Assembly: GCA_044432725.1 (NCBI GenBank)
Contig: JAWXUL010000016.1
Span: 1 to 53,230 of the forward strand
Length of the DNA: 53,230 nt
Reading direction: 5' to 3'
DNA from: JAWXUK01 sp044432725
Lineage (GTDB): Bacteria; Bacillota; Clostridia; Oscillospirales; Oscillospiraceae
The stretch's first letter is position 1. Every line of letters begins with the position of its first letter. Below the pieces are notes generated by a model. It made no database searches. It was not told the DNA's origin and was given only the letters and a program-made list of their open reading frames with translations. Shown piece by piece: positions 39,634 through 48,600 of the stretch. Both the position numbers and the translations under genes were made by a program.

Positions 39634-40116
39634 ATGTTTATTGCTCTGAAACCAATCCACTTTGATAAGTGGTATCAAGTAAACGAGATGATTCCTGACG
39701 GGGTCATTGCTCCTAAACAGGTAAAAAGACTACTAGCTTCTGGACGAGTGGCTCTAGTAAATGCAGAAGCAACTCCCTTGAGTTCGCCTGAACCCAAGGG
39801 AGTGAACCCTCTTCTTCTTGACCTTTTTGAGAAACTTCTCTTGGAAAAAGGCGAGGATGAGCTTTTGGTTCTTTTTGAGAAACTTCTGATGGAAGAGGAA
39901 AGCGTTGTGGAAACACAGGAAGAAATCCCACCTGAAGAAACACAGATGGAAATACCTGAAGAAGCCACCGAAAAAGAACAAGTAGAACTGCCTGTGGAAG
40001 AAAAGCCTGACCAAATCGAAAAAACTTCTGAAAACGAAGAGCCTTTGCTTGTGGAAGAAAAGGCGGTTAAAAAAGGCTCTGTGAAAAAAACAAGCACAAA
40101 AACCTCTAAAACGTAG
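39634..40116 (+). CDS. acidic head-associated protein with Lys-rich tail
   Basis: A 160-residue protein. The start resembles small beta-rich head proteins (MFIALKPIHFDKWYQVNEMI). Residues about 60-90 hold a near-repeat: LFEKLLLEKGEDELLVLFEK then LLMEEE. Residues 88-140 are rich in Glu and Pro; the end is Lys/Thr rich (KKGSVKKTSTKTSKT). It may be disordered. A head-completion or tail-attachment helper is likely by position. Confidence 0.55.
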   Translation: MFIALKPIHFDKWYQVNEMIPDGVIAPKQVKRLLASGRVALVNAEATPLSSPEPKGVNPLLLDLFEKLLLEKGEDELLVLFEKLLMEEESVVETQEEIPPEETQMEIPEEATEKEQVELPVEEKPDQIEKTSENEEPLLVEEKAVKKGSVKKTSTKTSKT

Positions 40117-40127
40117 GAGGTGAACCT

Positions 40128-40526
40128 ATGACTTATACTTATGACCCCATTAAAATACGTAGTTTGGGTACAGACCAAATGCGTTTTGAATTGGGTGATA
40201 CCATGGTGGAAGGAGGGGAGGATACTTCGGCATTGTGTGATGAGGAGTATCTTTCTATCATTGCGGACGAAAGTCTTTCCACATGGAAAGAAAAGAAACT
40301 AGAAATCCTATCAGCTATTTTGCACAAGCTTGCCTTTCAAGTGGATACCAAGATTGATACCTTGGAATATGATTTCTCGACACGAGTGGCACAGTGGGAA
40401 ACCATGTACGAAGATTTGAAGGAAGAAGTAGAAGAAAAAAACTTCCTGAAGTCTATGCCTTCCATGGCGAAAATGGGGAAGAGTCATTTCTGGGACGGCA
40501 TGCATGACAACAGGGGACGGTGGTAA
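40128..40526 (+). CDS. head-tail connector (adaptor)-like protein
   Basis: A 132-residue helical protein (LSIIADESLSTWKEKKLEIL, then SAILHKLAFQVDTKIDTLEY). In gene order it follows the capsid and precedes a closure-like protein, the place of gp6/gp15-type adaptors. AGGAGG lies 7 bases before the ATG. It would bind the portal. Confidence 0.65.
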   Translation: MTYTYDPIKIRSLGTDQMRFELGDTMVEGGEDTSALCDEEYLSIIADESLSTWKEKKLEILSAILHKLAFQVDTKIDTLEYDFSTRVAQWETMYEDLKEEVEEKNFLKSMPSMAKMGKSHFWDGMHDNRGRW

Positions 40527-40888
40527 AGCAGATGTTTGGTACATCATTCTTAGCTACTGGAAAAGGTGTTATGATCTTTCAGGTGCTAAGGCGCTCTCCA
40601 CAAAAATCCTCTGGGGGGAGGGTTTTGTTGGGGGAACTGGAAGAGTTGGGGGAGATACGGGGGTCTCTTGCCAAGTCACGAGGAACAGTAGAAAACCAAA
40701 ATAAGCAAGTGACTCATCCTGTGTCTCATGTAATCATCGTGAAAGGTGTGCCAGAGATTGCCTTACAAGTGGGTGATGTGCTACGTCATGGGGGAAGGGA
40801 TTTCATTTTGAATACCATCCCCTATGACGTTGGTGCTTTGGGACATTGGACAGAACTGTATTGTGAGGAAAGGAGAGATTTGATATGA
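40520..40888 (+). CDS. head closure-like protein
   Basis: A 122-residue protein starting at GTG 40520 or ATG 40532. C-terminal half (SHVIIVKGVPEIALQVGDVL then HGGRDFILNTIPYDV) is beta rich, like head closure/stopper proteins. It overlaps genes on both sides. Position supports the call. Confidence 0.6.
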   Translation: MVKQMFGTSFLATGKGVMIFQVLRRSPQKSSGGRVLLGELEELGEIRGSLAKSRGTVENQNKQVTHPVSHVIIVKGVPEIALQVGDVLRHGGRDFILNTIPYDVGALGHWTELYCEERRDLI

Positions 40889-41346
40889 GTAGTAACGCTT
40901 TTGGTAAAGCCTCTATCGCCTTGCAAAAAGAAGTGTTGAGTAAATTAGATTCTATTGAAAAACAAGTGGCAAGTAGAGCATTTATTGCAAGCAACTACCT
41001 CCGTAATTCAGCCTTGACAGTGCTTAAGAACGAAGGGTCAGGACGGCAATATTATAAACCGAACACCAGAGCTTTGTATCGTGCCTCTGCTCCGGGGGAA
41101 GCTCCTGCCAAAAGAACAGGAAACTTTCGCCAATCTTGGCAACCAAGCACCACAGTACAACGGACAGGTGGCAAGTACATTGTGACGGCACGAACAGAAT
41201 CAAACATGAAGGCGGGAGGTTATCTTTTGGGGGATTTGCTTGAGAATGGTACGTCTAAGATGAAAGCTCGCCCTTATAAAGAGGCAGTTATCAAAGGTGC
41301 TGAAAGTAAAATTGAAGCTCTATTTAAGAAGCCTTACACTTTATGA
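40885..41346 (+). CDS. HK97 gp10-like tail attachment protein
   Basis: A 153-residue basic protein. YKPNTRALYRASAPGEAPAK then RTGNFRQSW and LENGTSKMKARPYKEAVIKG are the hallmarks of the HK97-gp10 family. It joins head and tail or helps finish the tail. AAAGGAG precedes the ATG; it overlaps the previous gene by 4 bases. Confidence 0.88.
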   Translation: MSSNAFGKASIALQKEVLSKLDSIEKQVASRAFIASNYLRNSALTVLKNEGSGRQYYKPNTRALYRASAPGEAPAKRTGNFRQSWQPSTTVQRTGGKYIVTARTESNMKAGGYLLGDLLENGTSKMKARPYKEAVIKGAESKIEALFKKPYTL

Positions 41347-41368
41347 CCGAAGAAAGAGGTGAAAAGAA

Positions 41369-41767
41369 ATGCTTAAAAAAGAAACTATTTCCCTATTTGA
41401 CAGGGAGAAAATTTCCATAGGAGATGTGGTGCAGTATACACGTTTGGGTAGTGGCAAACAGCCAAGGACGGCATTGGTACAACAGGTATCTCCCGAACGT
41501 CTGACTGTGGTGTTTTGCAATCTCCAAACAGGGAAAGTCAGCTATCAGGTGATTTCGGCAAAGGATGTGAATGCTGGGATTTACACACTTACATTCTGGG
41601 AAGAGAAGGGATTCATGGAGGACACCGAGTCTGATTTACCAGATTTGGAAGAAAGCTTGGAAGAGGACTTGGAAGAGGACTTGGACGAAGAGGACGATTT
41701 AGAACAAGTCCCTGAAGAAAACAGTGACTTAGAGGATGTGGATTTTTCTGTATCAGTGGAGGACTAG
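41369..41767 (+). CDS. beta-barrel head-tail region protein with acidic tail
   Basis: A 132-residue protein. The first 80 residues are beta rich, SH3-like (ISIGDVVQYTRLGSGKQPRT, then ALVQQVSPERLTVVF). The final 50 are strongly acidic (many LEED/DLEE units). No named family. It sits between gp10-like and tail genes. Confidence 0.5.
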   Translation: MLKKETISLFDREKISIGDVVQYTRLGSGKQPRTALVQQVSPERLTVVFCNLQTGKVSYQVISAKDVNAGIYTLTFWEEKGFMEDTESDLPDLEESLEEDLEEDLDEEDDLEQVPEENSDLEDVDFSVSVED

Positions 41768-41770
41768 CAC

Positions 41771-42703
41771 ATGATTGAATCTTTACTTTTGAAACAAATG
41801 ACAGAAGATTCTTTGCTTTCTGCCACCTTGACCAAGTACGGAGGAGAGCCATCTGTCTTCTACCAAACGGCTCCACCTGACGAGGACAGCAACTGGGATG
41901 AAATGTGTTTTCCACGGTTGCAGTTCAATTTAGATTTTAGTTATGACCCTGAACGAAATCGGGCAGGGGTTTTGACAGTGGACGTGTTCACCTGTGCTTT
42001 AAACCAATCAGCAGATGGGCGAAACCCAGACAGGATATTGTCAGAACGATTAGAAGAAATCATCTCTGGAATGTTTTACACTCCCAAGGGAGGACAGACT
42101 TTCAGCGCTGTGTGGCAAAATTCAGAAGCTTATGTTTTCAAAGATGAAAGCGAAGTAGAAACATTTGGTATTACAGTGACTTTTGACCTGATTGCTTTCC
42201 CCAAACAGGAAACTTTTTCCCCTGACCCTATTGTGGGATTGCAAAGTTGGGCGAAAGAAAATTTCCCTTCGGTGAAAGTGATTGGCCTAGAAGATTTACC
42301 AGAACTATGGCGACCTTCTGATGAGGAGCCTGCCTTGTACTGGCGAATGACAGGAGCAGAAGCCACAAGGGAGATGTTTGCCTGTACTTGGTACATGGGT
42401 GAATTTTATGGGCATATCTCTTGTGATTCTTTGGAAGAGCGAAACAGATGGGCAAGGGCAATTTCCGAGGGAATCAGTGGAGGCTATTCCCTGAAATTAG
42501 ATGATGGGTCTTTCCTACGGATTGAAAAAAACCTCTTTCGTCATGATGGGAATCCATTGTCTGAAGGGCAGATTGCTTTGAGTGGAGAGTTTGGGGTGTT
42601 ATCCCAAAGATATACAGGGGTGTCAAGTGACATTCCCTTGAACAACGGACATTTTACGAAAAAGGAGGAGTGTAGCATATGGAACAAGAACAAATTGAAC
42701 TAG
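41771..42703 (+). CDS. tail-region protein, possibly tail terminator
   Basis: A 310-residue protein. It begins MIESLLLKQMTEDSLLSATL and has a beta-rich core (FPRLQFNLDFSYDPERNRAG, then VLTVDVFTC) like tail terminator/DUF3168-type proteins, with a C-terminal extension around WRMTGAEATREMFACTWY. It precedes the sheath. Its end overlaps the next gene by 25 bases. Function is inferred from position. Confidence 0.55.
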   Translation: MIESLLLKQMTEDSLLSATLTKYGGEPSVFYQTAPPDEDSNWDEMCFPRLQFNLDFSYDPERNRAGVLTVDVFTCALNQSADGRNPDRILSERLEEIISGMFYTPKGGQTFSAVWQNSEAYVFKDESEVETFGITVTFDLIAFPKQETFSPDPIVGLQSWAKENFPSVKVIGLEDLPELWRPSDEEPALYWRMTGAEATREMFACTWYMGEFYGHISCDSLEERNRWARAISEGISGGYSLKLDDGSFLRIEKNLFRHDGNPLSEGQIALSGEFGVLSQRYTGVSSDIPLNNGHFTKKEECSIWNKNKLN

Positions 42704-42966
42704 AGACAACAGCCTTAGCAGTTGATCAAGAAGTGAAAGAAGAGTTGAAAAAGGAACCTAAGCCAAAGGTGAGTAATCGTAGAGAGAAGCCACCACTGAC
42801 AGAGGCAACATATAGCATAAGCGATTTGGCAAGTAAATTTGCGAAAAAGAACAATCTGCGAACTGATTTAATTTTAGTTGCCTTACGTGAAGGTGGAAAG
42901 ACAAATTATACAGTGAAAGAGGCGGAGAGTTTGATTCTTGCGATTAAAAAAAGGGAGGTGAAGTAG
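42679..42966 (+). CDS. small charged tail-region protein
   Basis: A 95-residue protein whose ATG lies inside the previous gene, with AAAGGAGG upstream. N-terminal half is acidic then Lys rich; the C-terminal part (ISDLASKFAKKNNLRTDLIL) is helical. It directly abuts the sheath gene. Small proteins of this kind occur before sheath in XkdI-K type operons. Function unknown. Confidence 0.55.
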   Translation: MEQEQIELETTALAVDQEVKEELKKEPKPKVSNRREKPPLTEATYSISDLASKFAKKNNLRTDLILVALREGGKTNYTVKEAESLILAIKKREVK

Positions 42967-44394
42967 ATGGCAAGTTTTTTTACAATAGGAGAGACAAAAA
43001 CCAGACCCGGGATGTATTATCGTTACGAGAATTGGGGAACACCTCCCACGGTAGGTGCTGATGATGGGAAGTGTGCTTGCACCATTCGTTCGGATTGGGG
43101 CCCATTAGACTCGGCTGTTTTACTGGAAAGTTATGATGTCATTGGAGATTATTTTGGTACAGGTGGAGCGGGAGGCACAGTAGATATCCCCTTGGAGCAG
43201 TTTGGTGGTGGTGCAAAATCTGTTCGTGCTGTACGTGTGGGCAGTGGAGGGACAAAGGGAAGTTATACACTCTTGGACGAGGATGGGACAGAGGTCCTTT
43301 CTTTAAGATTAAAATATGTAGGTTCTCGACCTTTGTGTGTCACATTGCGCCCCACAGTAGAAGCTGAATTAAGCGGAGTAGCTGAGTGTGAGCTATTGGT
43401 TTTAGAGGGGACTACTCAGCTAGAACGAATCACCTTTGATAATCAAACTGGAGAGAAAGTCACTTGGGCTTTGGTAGGGAAAGTCAGTCATTATGTTGAT
43501 TTCTTGACTGTTGCTGTGACAGATTCCAAGCTTGCTACCATTGACCAAAAAGCCTTTGTTGGAGGAACTGATCCTGATGTGACAGTGGACTCTTATTCCA
43601 ATGCCTTCGGGGTTTTGGAGAATTATCGTTGGAATGTTTTGGCGTTGGATACAGAAGATCTGGCTGTGCAAATGATGGTGCAGAGCTTTGTCAATCGTAT
43701 TTATGAAGATGGGGCCTTTTGTATGGCTGTAATTGGGGAGCCAACCACAACGGCATTTGAGACAAGACTTTCCCGTGCGTCTTCTTTTAATGACTACCAG
43801 ATGGTCTATGTTGGATCAGGTTTTGTGGATATGTCAGGGAATGTGTATGAGGGAACTTTGGCAGCCGCTAGGGTTTCTGGAATGATTGCTGGGACTAGTT
43901 CTAATAAGTCTATCACTCACTTATGCCCTTCTAGCGCTGTTGATTTGGTGGAGTACTTATCCAACGCTCAACAAGAACAAGCAATTTTAGCAGGTATGCT
44001 GACATTTTCTTTATCATCAAGTAATGTTGTTTGGGTTGAATCAGGGGTGAATACCTTGGTGAATCCAAATGATGATCAAGACGAAGGGTGGAAGAAAATC
44101 AAGCGAACGAAAGTGCGTTTTGAGCTATTCCAAAGACTGGCTGATACAGTGGAAGGCCTTGTTGGTCGTGTGAACAACAATTCTGACGGCAGAGCCACCA
44201 TCATTCAGGCTTGTAATAATATTTGTAACACCATGGTGGCAGAAGGGAAGCTTCATACAGGGGCTTGTGTAGCCATTGACCCTGATAGAAGTCCAGCTGG
44301 AGATTCTGCATGGTTTGTGGTTTATGCAGATGATGTGGACGCTTTAGAGAAATTATATTATAACTTCAAATTTAGATTTGCAGTTGAAGATTAG
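42967..44394 (+). CDS. tail sheath protein
   Basis: A 475-residue protein matching contractile sheath proteins (XkdK-like). RPGMYYRYENWGTPP is near the start, with TIRSDWGPLDSAVLLESYDV, then GGAKSVRAVRVG, AARVSGMIAGTSSNKSITHL and the C-terminal LFQRLADTVEGLVGRVNNNS plus ACVAIDPDRSPAGDSAWFVV. It shows that the prophage is a myovirus. It is full length. Confidence 0.93.
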   Translation: MASFFTIGETKTRPGMYYRYENWGTPPTVGADDGKCACTIRSDWGPLDSAVLLESYDVIGDYFGTGGAGGTVDIPLEQFGGGAKSVRAVRVGSGGTKGSYTLLDEDGTEVLSLRLKYVGSRPLCVTLRPTVEAELSGVAECELLVLEGTTQLERITFDNQTGEKVTWALVGKVSHYVDFLTVAVTDSKLATIDQKAFVGGTDPDVTVDSYSNAFGVLENYRWNVLALDTEDLAVQMMVQSFVNRIYEDGAFCMAVIGEPTTTAFETRLSRASSFNDYQMVYVGSGFVDMSGNVYEGTLAAARVSGMIAGTSSNKSITHLCPSSAVDLVEYLSNAQQEQAILAGMLTFSLSSSNVVWVESGVNTLVNPNDDQDEGWKKIKRTKVRFELFQRLADTVEGLVGRVNNNSDGRATIIQACNNICNTMVAEGKLHTGACVAIDPDRSPAGDSAWFVVYADDVDALEKLYYNFKFRFAVED

Positions 44395-44403
44395 GAGGAT
44401 ATT

Positions 44404-44892
44404 ATGGCAAATGGATTAAACGATCAAAGTATTTTAGATGTAAGAAAACTTATGTCTGGGAAGGACGGGCGACTTTTTGTCACAACGGATGCAGGGGAGA
44501 ATATTTTTCTGGCTGAAGTTGCCGAGTTTACAGCTTCTCTTGATATGACCAATGCAGATGTTCAACCAGTGGGAAGCACGTTGATTTATGCAGTGACCAC
44601 GGGATATTCTTTATCAATTTCTGTGAAAGAAATGTTGGTTCGAGATGATGTGATGGGGGCTGAATTGATTGAAAGATTAAATACAGGATGGATGCCCGCT
44701 TGGGATTTTCAGGGTGCTATGTCAAGACCAGATGGACAGGAACAACGGATTATTTATCGGAATTGTGTCTTGGCTGGTTCTGTATCCCTACAGAATTTGA
44801 CCCCTGGGGCGATTGTGGAGAGAAACTGGAGTTTCCGTTGTAATGCCACACCAGAGATGATCAGTATGTTTACAGGGGATATTACTTTGTAA
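44404..44892 (+). CDS. tail tube protein (XkdM-like)
   Basis: A 162-residue protein of the XkdM type, which forms the inner tail tube. ISGKDGRLF-like start (LMSGKDGRLFVTTDAGENIF), EVAEFTASLDMTN, QPVGSTLIYAVTTGYSLSIS, and a late RNCVLAGSVSLQNLTPGAIV then ERNWSFRCN are typical. It follows the sheath directly with GGAGG upstream. Confidence 0.92.
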   Translation: MANGLNDQSILDVRKLMSGKDGRLFVTTDAGENIFLAEVAEFTASLDMTNADVQPVGSTLIYAVTTGYSLSISVKEMLVRDDVMGAELIERLNTGWMPAWDFQGAMSRPDGQEQRIIYRNCVLAGSVSLQNLTPGAIVERNWSFRCNATPEMISMFTGDITL

Positions 44893-44948
44893 ACAAAAGT
44901 GATGTAATTCCCTGTTTTGGGGGAACACAATGAAAAGGAGAATTGAAT

Positions 44949-45440
44949 ATGAAACAAGAAAATTTACTAGAAAACACCGAAAATATGACAACAGAAGAGG
45001 TTTTGGAAAATGAGGGTAATTTGCTCTCTAATTTGTTGGAACTTGCCAAGAGAAAAGAGGACGAGGCCTATTTCCGAAAAATCGAAATCAAAGGGGAAAA
45101 AGGAGAGGTGAAAGCGACCTTCCGTCTCCGCCCCATGAGTTCTGAAGACGTAGAAAAATGCTCCAAGCAAGCCACTCGCTTTGTGAAACAGCCTTCTGGT
45201 AAGCCCGAGAAGGAAATGAATGTCAGACAATTCCAATCTATTTTGATTTATGAAGCCACTGTACCAGAAGATCAAAAGAATTTCTGGGGGAATATTGAAT
45301 TAAAACGAGCCTTGAATGTTTTGGATAACTTTGACATGGTGGATAAGTTGTTACTGGCTGGGGAGAAGGCTTCAGTAATTGAAATCATCAATGAGATGGG
45401 TGGATTTTCTGAGGAAGTGGTAGAAACAGCAAAAAACTAA
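44949..45440 (+). CDS. tail assembly chaperone (first frame)
   Basis: A 163-residue protein from the ATG at 44949, 8 bases after AGGAG. It resembles XkdN-like chaperones: FRKIEIKGEKGEVKATFRLR, PMSSEDVEKCSKQATRF, and the late LLLAGEKASVIEIINEMGGF. It ends with AAA AAC TAA. The slippery A AAA AAC just before the stop leads into a second frame (45464-45628). The two forms should work together on the tape measure protein. Confidence 0.88.
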   Translation: MKQENLLENTENMTTEEVLENEGNLLSNLLELAKRKEDEAYFRKIEIKGEKGEVKATFRLRPMSSEDVEKCSKQATRFVKQPSGKPEKEMNVRQFQSILIYEATVPEDQKNFWGNIELKRALNVLDNFDMVDKLLLAGEKASVIEIINEMGGFSEEVVETAKN

Positions 45441-45496
45441 TCAAGGCTGGGGGGAGGACACGGATGATGATGGAAGTGTTGTACTACTTCCCAGCC
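45431..45496 (+). promoter_or_regulatory. -1 programmed frameshift site
   Basis: The heptamer A AAA AAC (45431-45437) is in the right phase of the chaperone gene, immediately before its TAA. Seven bases later GGCTGGG (45445-45451) can pair exactly with CCCAGCC (45490-45496). After a -1 slip the reading passes CTA ATC AAG GCT without a stop and joins the frame at 45464. This is the layout of frameshift sites in tail assembly chaperones. Confidence 0.88.
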
Positions 45497-45628
45497 CTTG
45501 GAGGAATTGACGATTACCTTGCTTTACCCTTGGAGCGAAAAGCTTTGTATCAGGAATTTGTTTTGGCAAAACGTGAAGAAGAAGCTGTGCTTGCAGGTGC
45601 AAAGGTGGAAAGAAAAGTATTGTCATAA
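45464..45628 (+). CDS. second frame of the tail assembly chaperone
   Basis: A short frame (54 residues from the first ATG) ending at TAA 45626. It reads EVLYYFPALGGIDDYLALPL then ERKALYQEFVLAKREEEA and is in the -1 frame relative to the chaperone. Its most likely translation is as an extension made by frameshifting at 45431, giving a fusion of about 228 residues. Starting alone at ATG 45464 or 45470 is possible, since GGGGGAGG lies just upstream. Spacing to the tape measure gene is normal. Confidence 0.8.
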   Translation: MMMEVLYYFPALGGIDDYLALPLERKALYQEFVLAKREEEAVLAGAKVERKVLS

Positions 45629-45696
45629 ATACAAGGAGGATGGGTTTCACCTGTCCTCCTTTGATAACCTATACATAAAAAGGAAGGAGGAATTGA

Positions 45697-48600
45697 ATGA
45701 CAACAACAGTGATTGACATACAAGCTAGAGTGTCTGACGAAACAGGCTCTGGTACAAGTTCAGTCATTAGAAATCTGACTAAAATTGAACAATCTGCGCA
45801 GAGTATGCAGAAAACCCTTGCAAATGCACAAAACATGACCAAGCTAGAACTGACTGCCTCTTTAAAAGATTCGGCTTCGGCTGGACTTTCGGGGATTATG
45901 AGTTTGGGGAAATCTTTGAAGGGGTCTGTCTGGTCTGTCACAAGCAAATTGATAGACTATGCCACATCGCCCATAAAGGCAATCTTAAATCTAGTGAAAA
46001 ACCCCATTGTCCAGACGGTAACTTTGATGGGGATAACGGCAGGGGTTACAGATACTATATCGACTTACGCCAGTTATGAGCAGACCATGGCAGACACCAA
46101 GGCTGTGACAGGGGCTAGTGATGCAGAAATGTCGGCAATATCCACGGTTGCAAAAGAGCTTGGTGCTACCACCACTTTTTCTGCTGCAGAAGTTGGGGCA
46201 GGTGCTTCGGTTCTTGGTACTGCGGGTTGGGGGGCTGATCAAATCACCTCTGGTTTGGGTGGTATTGTCACCATGGCACAGGCAGGAAGCGTGGACATTG
46301 CTACAGCGGCAGATATTAACACATCTACCATTGCACAATATGGCTTGCAATCTAGTGACAGTGGTTATGTAGGTGATGTGCTTGCCTCTACGGCCGCTAA
46401 TAGTAAGACTGATATTTCTGGCTTAGGAGAAACATTCAAATATGTAGGCTCTACGGCTTCAGCACTGGAATTTTCCTTAGAAGATACGGCAATTGCTGTA
46501 GGGCTTCTAGGGAATGCTGCCATTGATGGTTCTCAAGCTGGTACCTCTTTGAGGACATTGTTTACTAACTTGGTAGACCCCACCAATGATACAGCTACAG
46601 CAATGGATAAGCTAGGGGTTTCCTTGACCAATGACCAAGGGGAGATGAATTCTCTCATGGATATTATGTTACAGCTTCGCACTGGGTTTTCCACTCTCTC
46701 AGCAGAAGAACAAGCTTTTTATGCTTCCTCTCTGGCTGGAACAGAAGGTCTATCTGGTCTTCTTGCCATTGCCAATGCAGGGGAAGAAGATTTTGATAAA
46801 TTGACGGCTTCTATCTACGGTGCCGAGGGTGCTGCACAGGCTATGGCAGATACTAGGGTGGACTCTCTCTCTGGAGATTTTCCTGCCTTGTCATCTGCTG
46901 TGGATGGGGTGAAGATTTCCATCGGAGAACGGCTTGCCCCGACACTACGTTCCTTTGTACAAATGGCGACTGATTATGTTCCACGAATTGGGGAAGCCAT
47001 TGACTCTGCTCTTGGGGTTTCTCAGATGAGGTTCTCTATGTTAATAGAAACACCTGAATGGGAAAGTGCAGGTTTAAGCGAGAAAATTACATTGACTTGG
47101 AATGCCATGGTGGGAGATCCCTTTATGGAGTGGTGGAATAATGGTGGGCAAGAATCAGCCATGGCGCTTGCAAGCAACGCAGGGAACACCTTAGGCTCTG
47201 TGCTTTCTGGTGGTCTGATGACGCTCTTGGGTGTTGATATTGGTGAAAGTGCCAGTGTGGGAATGCAAGTTGGTAAAGCATTTGTAGATGGTTTTACAGA
47301 TGGTTTTGATTTTGATGGTATTACTGAGGGACTTCTCAATGCATTCAAAAGCGTTGCAGGAGAAGCGGGCAAAATATTTACAGGTGATGCAACAGGAAGC
47401 TCTTGGCTTGCTGCTGGGGCAATGGCTTATGGTGGAGTCAAAGTAGCAAGTGGATTAAAAACAGCGGTTGATGTGGGGAAAGGTATTTACGATACTGGTT
47501 CTGCTGTGGTTGGGGCTGGAAAGGCACTATCCACAGCTTCTAGTTCGACTGGTTTAGGGTCGATGGCTCTTTCTACAGCGGGAAAAATGGCTCAAAGTGC
47601 AGGAGTGGTTTCTCTTGTTTTTGACGGACTTTTAGGATCGTCAAAGTCCGAAGAATGGCTTGGTGGAAATTCTATTGGTGAAAACATTGTGTCTGCAATC
47701 AGTGGTGCTTTAGGTGGTTCAAACAGTGGCTTTGGTGGTGCTTTGACAGGAGCTGCCAAAGGTGCCGCTGTGGGTTCTCTTTTTGGGGGACCCATAGGAA
47801 CTGGGGTAGGTGCTGTGGTTGGTGGCGTTTCTGGTGCCATAGGGGGCGAGCAGATTGCCCAAGGAATTGATACTTACATGACAACCATTGGTGAAGCTTG
47901 CAGCACTTTCGGTGGAAGATTTAGTGAAATATGGAAAAAATCCATGGAAGAAATCTCGCAAACAAATGATTCAAGAACAACGGAAACAAAGTCAATCTTC
48001 AACGAAGTATCGACAAATTATTTTGGAAATTTAAGCGAAGCATGGACAACCTTTTGGAGTGAAACAGGGACTACTTGGTCGGAGAAAAAAACCGAGGCTT
48101 CTACTTGGCTTGGTGAAACCACAACAACTTATTTTGGAAACTTAAGTGGTGCTTGGACTCTTTTCTGGGATGAGACTGATAACTTTTGGTTAAGCAAAAA
48201 AGACGAAGCTTCTACTTGGTTAAGTAGTACCACAACTGAATATTTTTCAAATTTAGACAGAGCTTGGACTACTTTTTGGGATAATGCCTTTGGTTTTTTT
48301 ACTAATTCAGTTCCTAATGCTTTAGAATCTGTTTCTGGTTCTATCTCAGGATTTTTCTCGAATTTGAAAGGTGGAGTGTCAGATTTTTGTTCCAATGCCT
48401 TGGCTAGTGCGGGCAATTGGATTTCTACAGGGTTTAACACGATTACAGGAGGTGCTTTCTCCAAATACGCAGAAGGTGGGATTTTATCTACACCTCACCT
48501 TGGTCTAGTGGCAGAAGACGGACCTGAAGCGATCATACCTTTGGGAGGGAAAAGACGTTCTCGTGGTATTGCCTTATGGGAAGAAGCAGGAAGACAGCTT

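Noticed and set aside
39675..40178. Ser-rich antisense frames opposite the acidic head protein
   Set aside because: They are a mirror of Glu-rich codons (GAA/GAG read as TTC/CTC) and not real genes.
40504..40704. 66-codon frame between connector genes
   Set aside because: It overlaps two better supported frames and has a Gly-rich out-of-frame look.
45498..45716. 72-codon frame over the chaperone second frame
   Set aside because: It is in another frame than the -1 product, overlaps the tape measure start, and lacks support.
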